DNA of 64,000 nt from Paenibacillus odorifer (GTDB lineage: Bacteria > Bacillota > Bacilli > Paenibacillales > Paenibacillaceae): assembly GCF_000758725.1 (NCBI RefSeq), contig NZ_CP009428.1:2790001-2854000 (forward strand), given 5' to 3'. Each line of letters starts with the position of its first letter. Position 1 is the first letter of the stretch. The notes below the pieces were generated by a model. It was not told where the DNA came from. It saw only the letters and a program-made list of their open reading frames with translations, and searched no databases. Shown here in pieces: positions 7,894-16,433 of this stretch. The translations under genes were made by a program, and so were the position numbers.

Positions 7894-8793
7894 ATGAACT
7901 TTCACCAGCTGCATATTTTTTATACGGTCTCCGAGCGGGGAAGCTTCTCGGCGGCGGCGCAGACTTTACATATGACTCAACCAGCTGTGACCATGCAGGT
8001 ACAGGCGCTGGAGGATTATTTTGGCACCAAATTGTTTAATCGTTCCACCAAAAAAATCGTACTCTCTGAGGCAGGGCACACTCTAATGCCATACGCGCTA
8101 CGCAGTATTCAGCTGATGCGAGAGACGGATCAAGCCATGTCAGCATTCACACATATGCTGGAAGGGAGATTGCAGCTTGGGGCGAGTCTTACGATAGGAG
8201 AATACGTGCTGCCACGTCTGTTAGGCCCTTTCGGAAAGCAATATCCAAACATTTCAATTATGATGAAAGTGATGAACACCTCGCAAATTATGGAGGAAAT
8301 TCTCAAGCATCAACTGAATTTTGGTTTAATTGAAGCCCCGGTCACACATCCGGACATGGAGATCGAGCCCGTGATGGGGGATGAGCTGAAGTTGATCGTG
8401 CCATATGATCATCCACTTGCGGAGCAGCAAGAGGTTACCTTGGAGCAAGTGCTTCAGCATCCTTTTGTATTGCGGGAGCAGGGCTCAGGAACGCGGCGTG
8501 TGATGGAAGAGCAGCTGTTCTCCAAGGGACTTGATCCGGGAACAATGAAGATCGTGATGGAGCTTGGAAGTACGGGAGCTGTGAAATCAGCGGTGGAAGC
8601 AGGTCTTGGCATAACGATCATATCGACCTCTTCGGTTAAGCATGAAGTTGCGCTTGGACTGTTGAAAATTGTGAATATCTCCGATGCCTCTTTTAAAAGA
8701 CAATTCTACGCCATTCATTTAAAATCAACATTGCTGCCAATTTCTGCAGTAACCTTCCTGACTTATTTGCGTGAGCATTCGAATGAAATCTGA
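7894..8793 (+). CDS. LysR-family transcriptional regulator
   Basis: About 299 residues, the usual LysR length. The N-terminal winged helix-turn-helix (residues 1-60: FHQLHIFYTV, FSAAAQTL, TQPAVTMQVQALE) is followed by a periplasmic-binding-protein-like effector domain (about 90-295). The general layout is closest to the CysL/CbbR-like group, but the effector cannot be deduced. ATG 7894 lies 9 nt after AAGGAG; an in-frame TTG at 7885 is too close to that site. It is followed after 23 bp by the GNAT-PHP gene, so the two may be co-transcribed. A leader hairpin may regulate it. Confidence 0.85.
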   Translation: MNFHQLHIFYTVSERGSFSAAAQTLHMTQPAVTMQVQALEDYFGTKLFNRSTKKIVLSEAGHTLMPYALRSIQLMRETDQAMSAFTHMLEGRLQLGASLTIGEYVLPRLLGPFGKQYPNISIMMKVMNTSQIMEEILKHQLNFGLIEAPVTHPDMEIEPVMGDELKLIVPYDHPLAEQQEVTLEQVLQHPFVLREQGSGTRRVMEEQLFSKGLDPGTMKIVMELGSTGAVKSAVEAGLGITIISTSSVKHEVALGLLKIVNISDASFKRQFYAIHLKSTLLPISAVTFLTYLREHSNEI

Positions 8794-8816
8794 TAGTTAA
8801 AGCGGGGGATATCACA

Positions 8817-10229
8817 ATGTCAATTGTTCTACGTGGAGAAAAGCTAGTATTGCGCGATATTACAGAGGCTGATTTTCAGAAGCTTTATTATCACTATCAT
8901 GAAGCTGAAGACCGTGAACACTTGAAATGGGATGGTCCTTATAAATCTTTGGCACATCAAAGATTCGAAAAGTTTACCGAGGACTACATAGGTCATTTGG
9001 CGTTAGTTGAGACGGAAACCCCGCGTAACCTGTTGATCATAGAAATAGACGGCAAGGTAAAGGGGAAAGTAGGACGCTACTGGATATCGCAAGAAACCAA
9101 CTGGATGGAGATTGGTATAGTAATCTTTGATTCTAGTTATTGGTCAGGTGGTTACGGTACGGAAGCGTTTAAGATGTGGATAGATTATTTATTTAATTCT
9201 CTTGATACAGTCCGTCTTGGAATAGGCACCTGGTCAGGGAATAAAAGAATGATCGGGTTGGCAGCGAAATGTGGCATGGTGGAGGAAGCTCGCGTCCGTA
9301 AAGCACGAATCGTGCGAGGAGAATACTACGATGCCATAAAAATGGGGATTCTGCGGGAAGAGTGGGAGAATGCAGGCAACCTACCTGCGAAGGATGTATG
9401 CGACCTCCATACCCATACTCAAGCCTCTGACGGCATGCAGCCACCAGCGGAGAATGTACGACTTGCTAAGGAGAAGGGGCTAAGCGCTGTTGCCATTACG
9501 GATCATGATACAGTGGCTGGCGTGAAGGAAGCCTGTGAAGCAGGGGATAAGTACGGAATAACCGTTGTGCCTGGTGTAGAGATCAGTACGCGTGCTGGTG
9601 GCAAAGACATTCATGTGCTGGGCTATTATGTTGATCCTGAGAATGAACAATTTCTCTCACGTTTGGAAGGGCTAAGAGATACCCGGGCACTTAGAAATGA
9701 AGCGATAATTACCAAGCTGCAAGACCTTGGTATTGCGATTACCTTGGAACAGGTTATAGCGGGGATCGGGCGGGAATTGAAGCCTGATGAAAGCATCGGC
9801 CGGCCACATATTGCCGACGAGCTGGTTCGGCTTGGGGCAGCTACCGATATGAGAGATGCCTTCAACAAGTATTTGGCCGAGGGTGCAGCGGCCTATGTGT
9901 CACCTCCTAGAATCACACCGGAGGAAGCTTGCGAGTGGATCATTGAGGCAGGAGGGTCTCCAGTATTAGCCCATCCGGGTTTGTACGGGGATGACCTTCT
10001 GGTGCGAGATATTCTGGAGCAAGGCGCTTTTAAAGGGATTGAGGTCTATCACTCTGATCATGGACCTGCGGAAGAAGAACGTTATCAAGTTATGGCTGAG
10101 GATTATAATCTGTTAATAACCGGAGGTTCTGACTTTCATGGTGCCCGTCAAGGCGTGATTTTTCACGGGGATATCGGCAGTGTTACGGTTTCTACAGAAG
10201 TACTGAAGTATTTAAACAAAAAGGCATGA
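8817..10229 (+). CDS. GNAT acetyltransferase-PHP phosphoesterase fusion
   Basis: A 470-residue protein joining two normally separate enzymes. Residues 1-185 are a RimJ/RimL-type GNAT N-acetyltransferase: an LVLRDITEADF opening, an acetyl-CoA loop SGGYGTEA (110-117) and a YDAIKMGILREEW end. Residues 194-470 are a PHP metallo-phosphoesterase of the YciV/TrpH type, acting in E. coli on 3',5'-nucleoside bisphosphates. Its motifs are DLHTHT (196-201), TDHD (228-231), GVEIS (253-257), GRPHIA (328-333), AHPG (385-388) and GSDFHG (437-442), so both halves look intact. No usable start codon or ribosome site separates them. The joint role is unknown. It is followed by a strong terminator. Confidence 0.88.
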   Translation: MSIVLRGEKLVLRDITEADFQKLYYHYHEAEDREHLKWDGPYKSLAHQRFEKFTEDYIGHLALVETETPRNLLIIEIDGKVKGKVGRYWISQETNWMEIGIVIFDSSYWSGGYGTEAFKMWIDYLFNSLDTVRLGIGTWSGNKRMIGLAAKCGMVEEARVRKARIVRGEYYDAIKMGILREEWENAGNLPAKDVCDLHTHTQASDGMQPPAENVRLAKEKGLSAVAITDHDTVAGVKEACEAGDKYGITVVPGVEISTRAGGKDIHVLGYYVDPENEQFLSRLEGLRDTRALRNEAIITKLQDLGIAITLEQVIAGIGRELKPDESIGRPHIADELVRLGAATDMRDAFNKYLAEGAAAYVSPPRITPEEACEWIIEAGGSPVLAHPGLYGDDLLVRDILEQGAFKGIEVYHSDHGPAEEERYQVMAEDYNLLITGGSDFHGARQGVIFHGDIGSVTVSTEVLKYLNKKA

Positions 10230-10258
10230 AATTAGTCAATTTGCGGAGCGAATCATAA

Positions 10259-10306
10259 AAACCTCCAGCTTTAGATGTTCAACATCTGCAGCTGGAGGTT
10301 TCTTTA
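10259..10306. terminator. Bidirectional terminator between convergent genes
   Basis: AAACCTCCAGCT (10259-10270) pairs with AGCTGGAGGTTT (10290-10301), with a further self-complementary AGATGTT/AACATCT inside. It carries T-rich and A-rich flanks and serves both the GNAT-PHP gene and rqcH. Confidence 0.9.
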
Positions 10307-10316
10307 TATCTAGTAT

Positions 10317-12206
10317 TTAGCTTCTCAAAGTATTTGGAAGACTCTTAATTCTTTCCTCATTGGGTGTGACGAACAGTGTCTTTTGATGATCATAGATTAC
10401 AAATCCCGGCTTGGAACCGCTTGGTTTACGTACATAGCGGATCAATGTACAGTCCACAGGCACACTGCTGGACTGTTTGGCTTGGCTGAAATAAGCGGCA
10501 AGCTGAGCGGCTTCTTCCAGCGTTGCATCTCCAAATTGCTCACTTCGGATGACCACGTGTGATCCGGGGATGTCCTTGGTATGCAGCCAAGTATCATTCG
10601 GAGAAGCCAGTCGATTGGTGACGTATTCGTTCTGCAAATTATTTTTGCCGACATAAATATCGATTCCTTCTGAAGAGGTGAAGACCTGTAATGTGGGTCT
10701 GGTGGCCTTTTTCTTCTTTTTGCCCTTTTTGCTCCGGTCTCGCAGATAACCTTGGCTTACAAGCTCGTCGCGGATCTCCTCAATATCGTTGAGGGAAGCG
10801 TGGGCAAGTTGCTGCAGCAGACTCTCCATATACAGAATTTCCTCATGCGTCTTCAAAAGCTGTTCATTAATGACAAGCAGGCTGTTTTTATATTTGTTGT
10901 ATTTTTTGAAATAACGTTGTGCATTGTCCGAAGGATTTAATAACGGATCGAGCGGAACCACCATTTCCGCCTGATTTTCATCATAATAATTGACCAAGGA
11001 GACTTCTTTATCCCCTTTGGATACCGCGTGTAATGAAGCGAAAAGCAACTCACCCCAAATGCGGTAACGATCCGCATCCTGAGCTTCGTCGAGATCCTTC
11101 TGCAAATTAGCGAGTTTCTTAACGTTTTTGCTCCGTTCATTGCTGAGGAAGCGGATCAAATCACTCACCCGTTGCTTTACAGTATCGCGCTCGGCTTTAT
11201 CCCCGTAATAATCCTCCATACATTCACTGATGGAGTTGTAATGTTTCGCACTCTCACCCAGAAGTGTTAAGGGGATCGCAGAAAAAATCATCTTACCTTT
11301 TGCGTTTGCACCTGCAACAGGAGAAAATTCGTTATCGCGTACGGATCCCATTACAGAATGGAAGGCAACCCATAATTGTGTCGGAAATGCTGCTTCGGAT
11401 TCTGTGACTTCGCCTTTATCCAGGGTGTTTCTCAGACGAAGAGCAATTTCACCAGCAATCAGTGGGCTCATTCCGCTGAAAGCATGTACCATCCAGCCCA
11501 CGGGGTCAGCTGAGGGAGAAGGACCGCCAGAGCCGTCAGGTTTTTGCTCTACTGCATCTTTTGTGATCAGATTAGCAAGCTCACCCTCAATGATTTCTTC
11601 TGGCTCAGTCTCCTCCTCAACATCCTCTATCAGTGCAGCTTCTTCAGCAGCCGAGATTAAATTGAGAAATTGCTCCTGACCAATCTCCAAAGGGTTCAGC
11701 TTATGTTGCTGTGGCGGCTCTGTATAGGCGATGCCGGGCATCACAATCCGATAGCTGCTGATCGATGGAGTTACATGATGAATGCCGTCTATGATCGTTC
11801 CAGAGCTGAGATCAGTAAGAATGATGTTACTGTGTCGACCCATGAGTTCTATGATGATCTTTTTGGCAAAGACGTCACCAAGCTCATCTCTAGTCTTGAC
11901 GTTTATGTGAATAATTCGTTCCATACCTACCTGCGTAATACTTTCAATGGTCCCTCCCTCACAATGCTTCCGCATAAGCATGCAGAACATGGGTGCTTCC
12001 GAAGGATTAATGCTGTTTCTTTCGGTAAAATGCACCCGAGGATACGTTGGATTAGCAGAGAGCAGCAGCTTGCCGCCGCCACCTGCGCCGCGCAGGTTAA
12101 AAATTAAATCGTGATTGTTCGGTTGATATATTTTTCCTATACGTGCACCTATGAATGATTGCAATTCGTGCACGATAGCTCGGGTAACAATGCCGTCTAA
12201 TGCCAT
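10317..12206 (-). CDS. rqcH: RqcH, ribosome quality-control NFACT protein
   Basis: A 629-residue NFACT-family protein (B. subtilis YloA/RqcH). RqcH binds stalled 50S-peptidyl-tRNA complexes and recruits tRNA-Ala to add C-terminal alanine degradation tags. NFACT-N covers about residues 1-130 (start MALDGIVTRAIVHEL). Helix-hairpin and coiled-coil regions run to about 480, and the NFACT-R RNA-binding domain is near 510-610 with the WLHTKDIPGSHV signature. The position equivalent to the B. subtilis DR pair appears as Glu96-Arg97. ATG 12206 lies 7 nt after AGGAGAG. It is divergent from the Ca2+ ATPase gene, the same neighbour as in B. subtilis (yloA-yloB), though there they are not necessarily divergent. 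Confidence 0.93.
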   Translation of the reverse strand: MALDGIVTRAIVHELQSFIGARIGKIYQPNNHDLIFNLRGAGGGGKLLLSANPTYPRVHFTERNSINPSEAPMFCMLMRKHCEGGTIESITQVGMERIIHINVKTRDELGDVFAKKIIIELMGRHSNIILTDLSSGTIIDGIHHVTPSISSYRIVMPGIAYTEPPQQHKLNPLEIGQEQFLNLISAAEEAALIEDVEEETEPEEIIEGELANLITKDAVEQKPDGSGGPSPSADPVGWMVHAFSGMSPLIAGEIALRLRNTLDKGEVTESEAAFPTQLWVAFHSVMGSVRDNEFSPVAGANAKGKMIFSAIPLTLLGESAKHYNSISECMEDYYGDKAERDTVKQRVSDLIRFLSNERSKNVKKLANLQKDLDEAQDADRYRIWGELLFASLHAVSKGDKEVSLVNYYDENQAEMVVPLDPLLNPSDNAQRYFKKYNKYKNSLLVINEQLLKTHEEILYMESLLQQLAHASLNDIEEIRDELVSQGYLRDRSKKGKKKKKATRPTLQVFTSSEGIDIYVGKNNLQNEYVTNRLASPNDTWLHTKDIPGSHVVIRSEQFGDATLEEAAQLAAYFSQAKQSSSVPVDCTLIRYVRKPSGSKPGFVIYDHQKTLFVTPNEERIKSLPNTLRS

Positions 12207-12308
12207 GATAAAGCTCTCCTGTCGCCGTGAAATGAATTTCTTAAATATAAGAAAGTAAAAGTTTCACACAATACTTATATCTTATATTTCTCGCTCAAAC
12301 GCTTACCT

Positions 12309-12334
12309 GTCCTTATAAGGACGCCGAAGACGTC
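12309..12334 (+). promoter_or_regulatory. Perfect 14-bp palindrome plus alternative hairpin
   Basis: GTCCTTATAAGGAC (12309-12322) is a perfect palindrome. It is followed by GCCGAAGACGTC, which can form a competing stem with the right half (GACG with CGTC). It lies in the divergent region between rqcH and the Ca2+ ATPase gene and resembles the right arm of the 7828 hairpin. Confidence 0.5.
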
Positions 12335-12496
12335 TATGCTCACCTCTCTATGATGCCATACTTTAGGACATTCGCGCAAAAGGGGAATTGGATAGGGGTG
12401 ATATTATTGGACGACCTTGAATACATTTGTCATGAACAGGTGGAAAAGCTGTGCGCCGCCGGAAGTAAAGAAACGACCGGGAGGGAAAGAAAAGTC

Positions 12497-15316
12497 ATGG
12501 AACAAAACAGTTGGCACCGTCTCGGTGCAGAAGAGCTGCAGAAAATGTTCAATGTCCAGCCAAGGACGGGCCTCAGTGATGAGGAAGCCGCGGAGAGACG
12601 AAAGGAGAACGGGTACAACGAGCTGTCGGAAGGAAAGACAGTATCTCCGTTTACCCTGCTGTTGAACCAGTTCAAGGATTTCATGGTGCTTGTGCTCATG
12701 GGTGCAACGCTTGTATCCGGGTTGCTAGGCGAATACTTGGATGCCATCACGATCATCGCGATTATCCTACTGAATGGAGCGCTTGGATTTGTTCAGGAGT
12801 TTCGCGCCGAACGTTCGCTAAGAGCTTTAAAGCAACTCTCCGCACCTTCTGCCAAAGTGCTACGTGGAGGGAATAGCGAGATTATCCCAGCCAAGATGTT
12901 GGTGCCAGGTGATATTGTCTTGCTGGAGAGTGGAGATCGGATTCCTGCCGATGTACGTTGGTTGGAATGCAGTGCTCTATATGTGGAAGAATCCGCACTT
13001 ACTGGGGAATCATTGCCTGTCTCGAAGCATTCGGAAGCGATCCGTGCAGAAGAGATTCCGCTTGGTGATCAGAAGAATTTAGGCTTCATGGGCACTATGG
13101 TGACCAGAGGAACAGGGCGAGCTGTTGTAATCCGTACCGGTATGAACACGGAAATGGGTAAGATAGCGGATCTAATCCAAAATACGGATTCTCAGGAAAC
13201 ACCTTTACAGCATCGGCTTGAGCAGCTAGGAAAGATTCTGATCTACGTATCTCTGGGATTGACAATTGTAGTTGTGGTAGCAGGTATTCTGCATGGACAG
13301 CCTGCCACCTCCATGTTCTTAGCTGGTGTGAGCTTGGCAGTTGCCGCGATTCCGGAAGGTCTCCCCGCTATTGTAACTATTGCGCTTGCGCTAGGCGTGC
13401 AGCGGATGATCAAACGCAAGGCTATCGTTCGTAAATTGCCGTCAGTGGAAACGTTGGGCTGTGCCTCGGTAATCTGTTCAGACAAGACAGGAACATTAAC
13501 GCAAAATAAAATGACGGTGACCCGATTATGGACGGGTGGACGTGGTCTTGAGGTAACAGGTGAAGGGTATGCTCCAAATGGACAGGTTCTGGAGAAAGGC
13601 AAAGCAGTGGATCTAAAACATGATCAAAGCTTACGGCGGATGTTGCAGGTTGGCGCATTATGCAGCAACGCGGAAATTATTGAGACCTTCCAGTCTGAAG
13701 TGCGGGGCAAACGAAAAGGGAAGGATAAGGATGCTGTTCTTGAAAAGTCTGCAGACAACACTTCCGTTTGGGAACTGAAGGGCGACCCGACAGAAGGAGC
13801 GCTCGTGGCACTGTCAGGAAAGATGGGACTGACCGCTCAGACGCTTGCCGTAACCTACACTCGTGAACAGGAATTTCCGTTTGATTCTGAGCGGAAGCTG
13901 ATGTCTGTGATCGTAGGCCATCCGGGAGGACGGATGGTATGTACCAAAGGTGCGCCCGATGTATTGCTGAATCGCTGCGCATATATGCTTTGGGAGGGCG
14001 GTGTTGTGCCTTGTACGCCAACTTTGCGGCAGAAGGTGCTTGATGCCAATGAGCAAATGGCTTCAGGAGCCCTTCGTGTGCTAGGTATGGCTTACCGGGA
14101 TATGCGTCCAAATGAACATGTGAATAGTGAAAAGGATGCGGAGAATCAATTAGTCTTTATTGGCTTGGCAGGAATGATCGATCCGCCACGTCGTGAAGTC
14201 CGCGATGCCATCAGTGTCACACGCCGGGCAGGGATTAAGACGGTTATGATTACTGGTGATCATGGAACAACTGCCGAGGCAATTGCTCACCAGCTGGGAA
14301 TTCTGCAGCGTGGTGGAACGGTGCTGACAGGCGCTCAGTTAACCCGGATGGATGATGATGAGCTGGATAAGATATCGGACAATGTGTTTGTATTCGCCCG
14401 CGTATCTCCAGAACATAAGCTTCGGATCGTTAAATCTCTACAACGTCACGGTCACGTAGTGGCTATGACCGGAGATGGAGTGAACGACGCTCCAGCCATT
14501 AAGGCTGCAGATATCGGGATATCCATGGGGATCACAGGTACAGATGTGACCAAGGAAGCATCGTCACTTGTTCTCGGGGATGATAACTTCTCAACGATTG
14601 TTGCTGCCATCGAAGAAGGCAGAAATATCTATGAGAATATTCGTAAATTCATTCGTTATCTGTTGGCATCCAATGTGGGAGAGATTCTGACTATGTTTTT
14701 TGCCATGATGCTGGGTCTGCCTTTACCACTCGTTCCGATCCAAATTCTTTGGGTCAATCTAGTGACGGACGGACTGCCAGCGATGGCACTTGGAGTGGAT
14801 CAGCCCGAGAAGGATTTGATGGAGCATAAACCTCGTGGTGCGAAAGAAAATATTTTTGCCCGCCGCTTAGGCTGGAAAATTATAAGCCGTGGATTCTTGA
14901 TTGGTTTATGTACGCTAGGAGCATTTTGGCTAACCTTACGTATAACACCAGAGAATCCTGCACAATTGATTCGGGCACAGTCCGTTGCTTTTGCAACACT
15001 AGTTATGGCACAGTTGATCCATGTTTTCGATTGCCGCAGTTCGCGTTCAGTGTTCCACCGCAATCCGTTCCAGAATAAGTATCTAGTGCTTGCCGTGTTG
15101 TCATCAGTCTTACTGATGCTGGCCGTAATGTACGTGCCTGTGCTCCAGCCTGTCTTCAAAACAGTGCCGCTCAATTTCCGCGAATGGTGTCTGGTGTTTG
15201 TAACAGCGGGGATCCCGACCTTCTTGATGGGTGCCGGCAGTGTTTGGGGTGGCAAACGTAATCGTGGACGCAGCGGCAGTAATCCGATGATAAAAAGTAC
15301 AAAAATTTCAGCATAA
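12497..15316 (+). CDS. SERCA-type Ca2+-transporting P-type ATPase (YloB-like)
   Basis: About 939 residues. P2A ATPases export Ca2+ with ATP hydrolysis through an aspartyl-phosphate intermediate. Seen in order: a cation-ATPase N-domain, TGES actuator loop (near 169), PEGLPAIVT in M4 (ion site), the phosphorylation motif DKTGTLT (Asp329), KGAPD nucleotide-binding loop, TGD and GDGVNDAP (near 660), then six C-terminal membrane helices with WVNLVTDGLPA in M6. In-frame sequence extends up to 12350, but homology begins at MEQNSWH, so ATG 12497 is preferred with GGGAGG upstream. It neighbours rqcH as in B. subtilis. A second paralogue lies at 47450. Confidence 0.9.
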   Translation: MEQNSWHRLGAEELQKMFNVQPRTGLSDEEAAERRKENGYNELSEGKTVSPFTLLLNQFKDFMVLVLMGATLVSGLLGEYLDAITIIAIILLNGALGFVQEFRAERSLRALKQLSAPSAKVLRGGNSEIIPAKMLVPGDIVLLESGDRIPADVRWLECSALYVEESALTGESLPVSKHSEAIRAEEIPLGDQKNLGFMGTMVTRGTGRAVVIRTGMNTEMGKIADLIQNTDSQETPLQHRLEQLGKILIYVSLGLTIVVVVAGILHGQPATSMFLAGVSLAVAAIPEGLPAIVTIALALGVQRMIKRKAIVRKLPSVETLGCASVICSDKTGTLTQNKMTVTRLWTGGRGLEVTGEGYAPNGQVLEKGKAVDLKHDQSLRRMLQVGALCSNAEIIETFQSEVRGKRKGKDKDAVLEKSADNTSVWELKGDPTEGALVALSGKMGLTAQTLAVTYTREQEFPFDSERKLMSVIVGHPGGRMVCTKGAPDVLLNRCAYMLWEGGVVPCTPTLRQKVLDANEQMASGALRVLGMAYRDMRPNEHVNSEKDAENQLVFIGLAGMIDPPRREVRDAISVTRRAGIKTVMITGDHGTTAEAIAHQLGILQRGGTVLTGAQLTRMDDDELDKISDNVFVFARVSPEHKLRIVKSLQRHGHVVAMTGDGVNDAPAIKAADIGISMGITGTDVTKEASSLVLGDDNFSTIVAAIEEGRNIYENIRKFIRYLLASNVGEILTMFFAMMLGLPLPLVPIQILWVNLVTDGLPAMALGVDQPEKDLMEHKPRGAKENIFARRLGWKIISRGFLIGLCTLGAFWLTLRITPENPAQLIRAQSVAFATLVMAQLIHVFDCRSSRSVFHRNPFQNKYLVLAVLSSVLLMLAVMYVPVLQPVFKTVPLNFREWCLVFVTAGIPTFLMGAGSVWGGKRNRGRSGSNPMIKSTKISA

Positions 15317-15453
15317 AGTCAATACTAATGCTCCATTCCTAAAGGTATACTTGTTGCAGTTAACCGCTCATATGCTTGCGAAATGCTCAATTACACAGAA
15401 CTTTAAGCTTAAGCGAATGCTAACATAACATAACCTTTAGGAGTGGACTTTTA

Positions 15454-16290
15454 ATGGAATTCACAAAAATGCACGGCCTCGGTAATGACTTCATCGTTGT
15501 TTTCGGCGAGCAAGAGCTGCCAAGTAATGCAGCGGAGCTTGCTGTAACCCTATGCAACCGGTTCTTTGGAATCGGTGCTGACGGACTGGTATATATCCTG
15601 CCTTCTGAGCGTGGCGATTTCAAGATGCGTATTATGAATTCTGATGGTTCGGAGGCGGAGCAGTGCGGAAATGCCATTCGCTGTGTCTCTAAATATGTAT
15701 ATGACCACGGACTGGTAAGCTCAGAGCAGATTGTAATAGAAACGATTGGTGCCGGAGAACAAAAGGTTACTTTAAACGTGAAAGACGGTGTTGTGGAGAC
15801 TGTAACCGTAGATATGGGCGAACCTGTATTGTCCGGTCTGCAAATTCCAGTATCTATTGATGCAGAGCCAGTGCTCGCTCAGCCGATTGAAGCGGACGGA
15901 ACCGAATTTAAGTTCACAGCGGTATCCATGGGAAATCCTCATTGCGTGATTTACGTAGAAGATGCAGTGAATTTTGATCTTGCCACATGGGGACCTAAGC
16001 TTGAGGTACATCCTTTGTTCCCGAGAAAAGTAAACGTTGAATTCGCAACGGTACTGGATCGGGGCAGAGTGGATATGCGTGTCTGGGAACGTGGGGCAGG
16101 ACCTACGCTTGCCTGTGGCACTGGAGCCTGTGCAACCCTTGTCTCCTCTGTACTGAATGATCTTACAGACCGGGCAGCTTGGATTAGTCTAAAGGGCGGC
16201 GATCTCTATATTGAATGGAATGAAGAGGATAATCATGTGTATATGACTGGACCTGCTGAGGTCGTATTCACGGGCAGTGTAGCAATATAG
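15454..16290 (+). CDS. dapF: Diaminopimelate epimerase
   Basis: A 278-residue cofactor-independent racemase converting LL- to meso-diaminopimelate for lysine and peptidoglycan synthesis in the cytosol. The start KMHGLGNDFIV is diagnostic. The two catalytic cysteines sit in SDGSEAEQCGNAIRC (about 67-81) and LACGTGACA (about 215-223), and the family length is normal. ATG 15454 follows TTAGGAGTGG. It is monocistronic, with a strong terminator 10 bp after the stop. It is inserted relative to the B. subtilis order of this region. Confidence 0.95.
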   Translation: MEFTKMHGLGNDFIVVFGEQELPSNAAELAVTLCNRFFGIGADGLVYILPSERGDFKMRIMNSDGSEAEQCGNAIRCVSKYVYDHGLVSSEQIVIETIGAGEQKVTLNVKDGVVETVTVDMGEPVLSGLQIPVSIDAEPVLAQPIEADGTEFKFTAVSMGNPHCVIYVEDAVNFDLATWGPKLEVHPLFPRKVNVEFATVLDRGRVDMRVWERGAGPTLACGTGACATLVSSVLNDLTDRAAWISLKGGDLYIEWNEEDNHVYMTGPAEVVFTGSVAI

Positions 16291-16300
16291 AAAAATAATA

Positions 16301-16340
16301 AAAAGGCAGTCCAAGAGCACATTCTTGGACTGCCTTTTTT
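16301..16340 (+). terminator. Rho-independent terminator after dapF
   Basis: AAAAGGCAGTCCAAGA (16301-16316) pairs with TCTTGGACTGCCTTTT and is followed by T residues; the stem is long and perfect. Confidence 0.95.
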
Positions 16341-16372
16341 GTGTTTCTAACCTGAGGTGACTTTAAGCAGCC

Positions 16373-16402
16373 GAATAATGGAAGGAGTAACCGAGAATAA
16401 TA
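16373..16402 (+). promoter_or_regulatory. Candidate sigma-G promoter of the germinant receptor operon
   Basis: GAATA (16373-16377), an 18-bp spacer and AATAATA (16396-16402) match the forespore sigma-G consensus (G-x-ATR, 18, CATxxTA) except for the first -10 base. It lies 32 bp upstream of the gerA-type gene, as expected for a receptor made in the forespore. Confidence 0.55.
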
Positions 16403-16433
16403 CTACAATGTTTATGAAAAAAAGGAGGGGAGC

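Noticed and set aside
9193..9444. Minus-strand frame within the GNAT-PHP gene
   Set aside because: It is a shadow of a well-supported gene and has no ribosome site.
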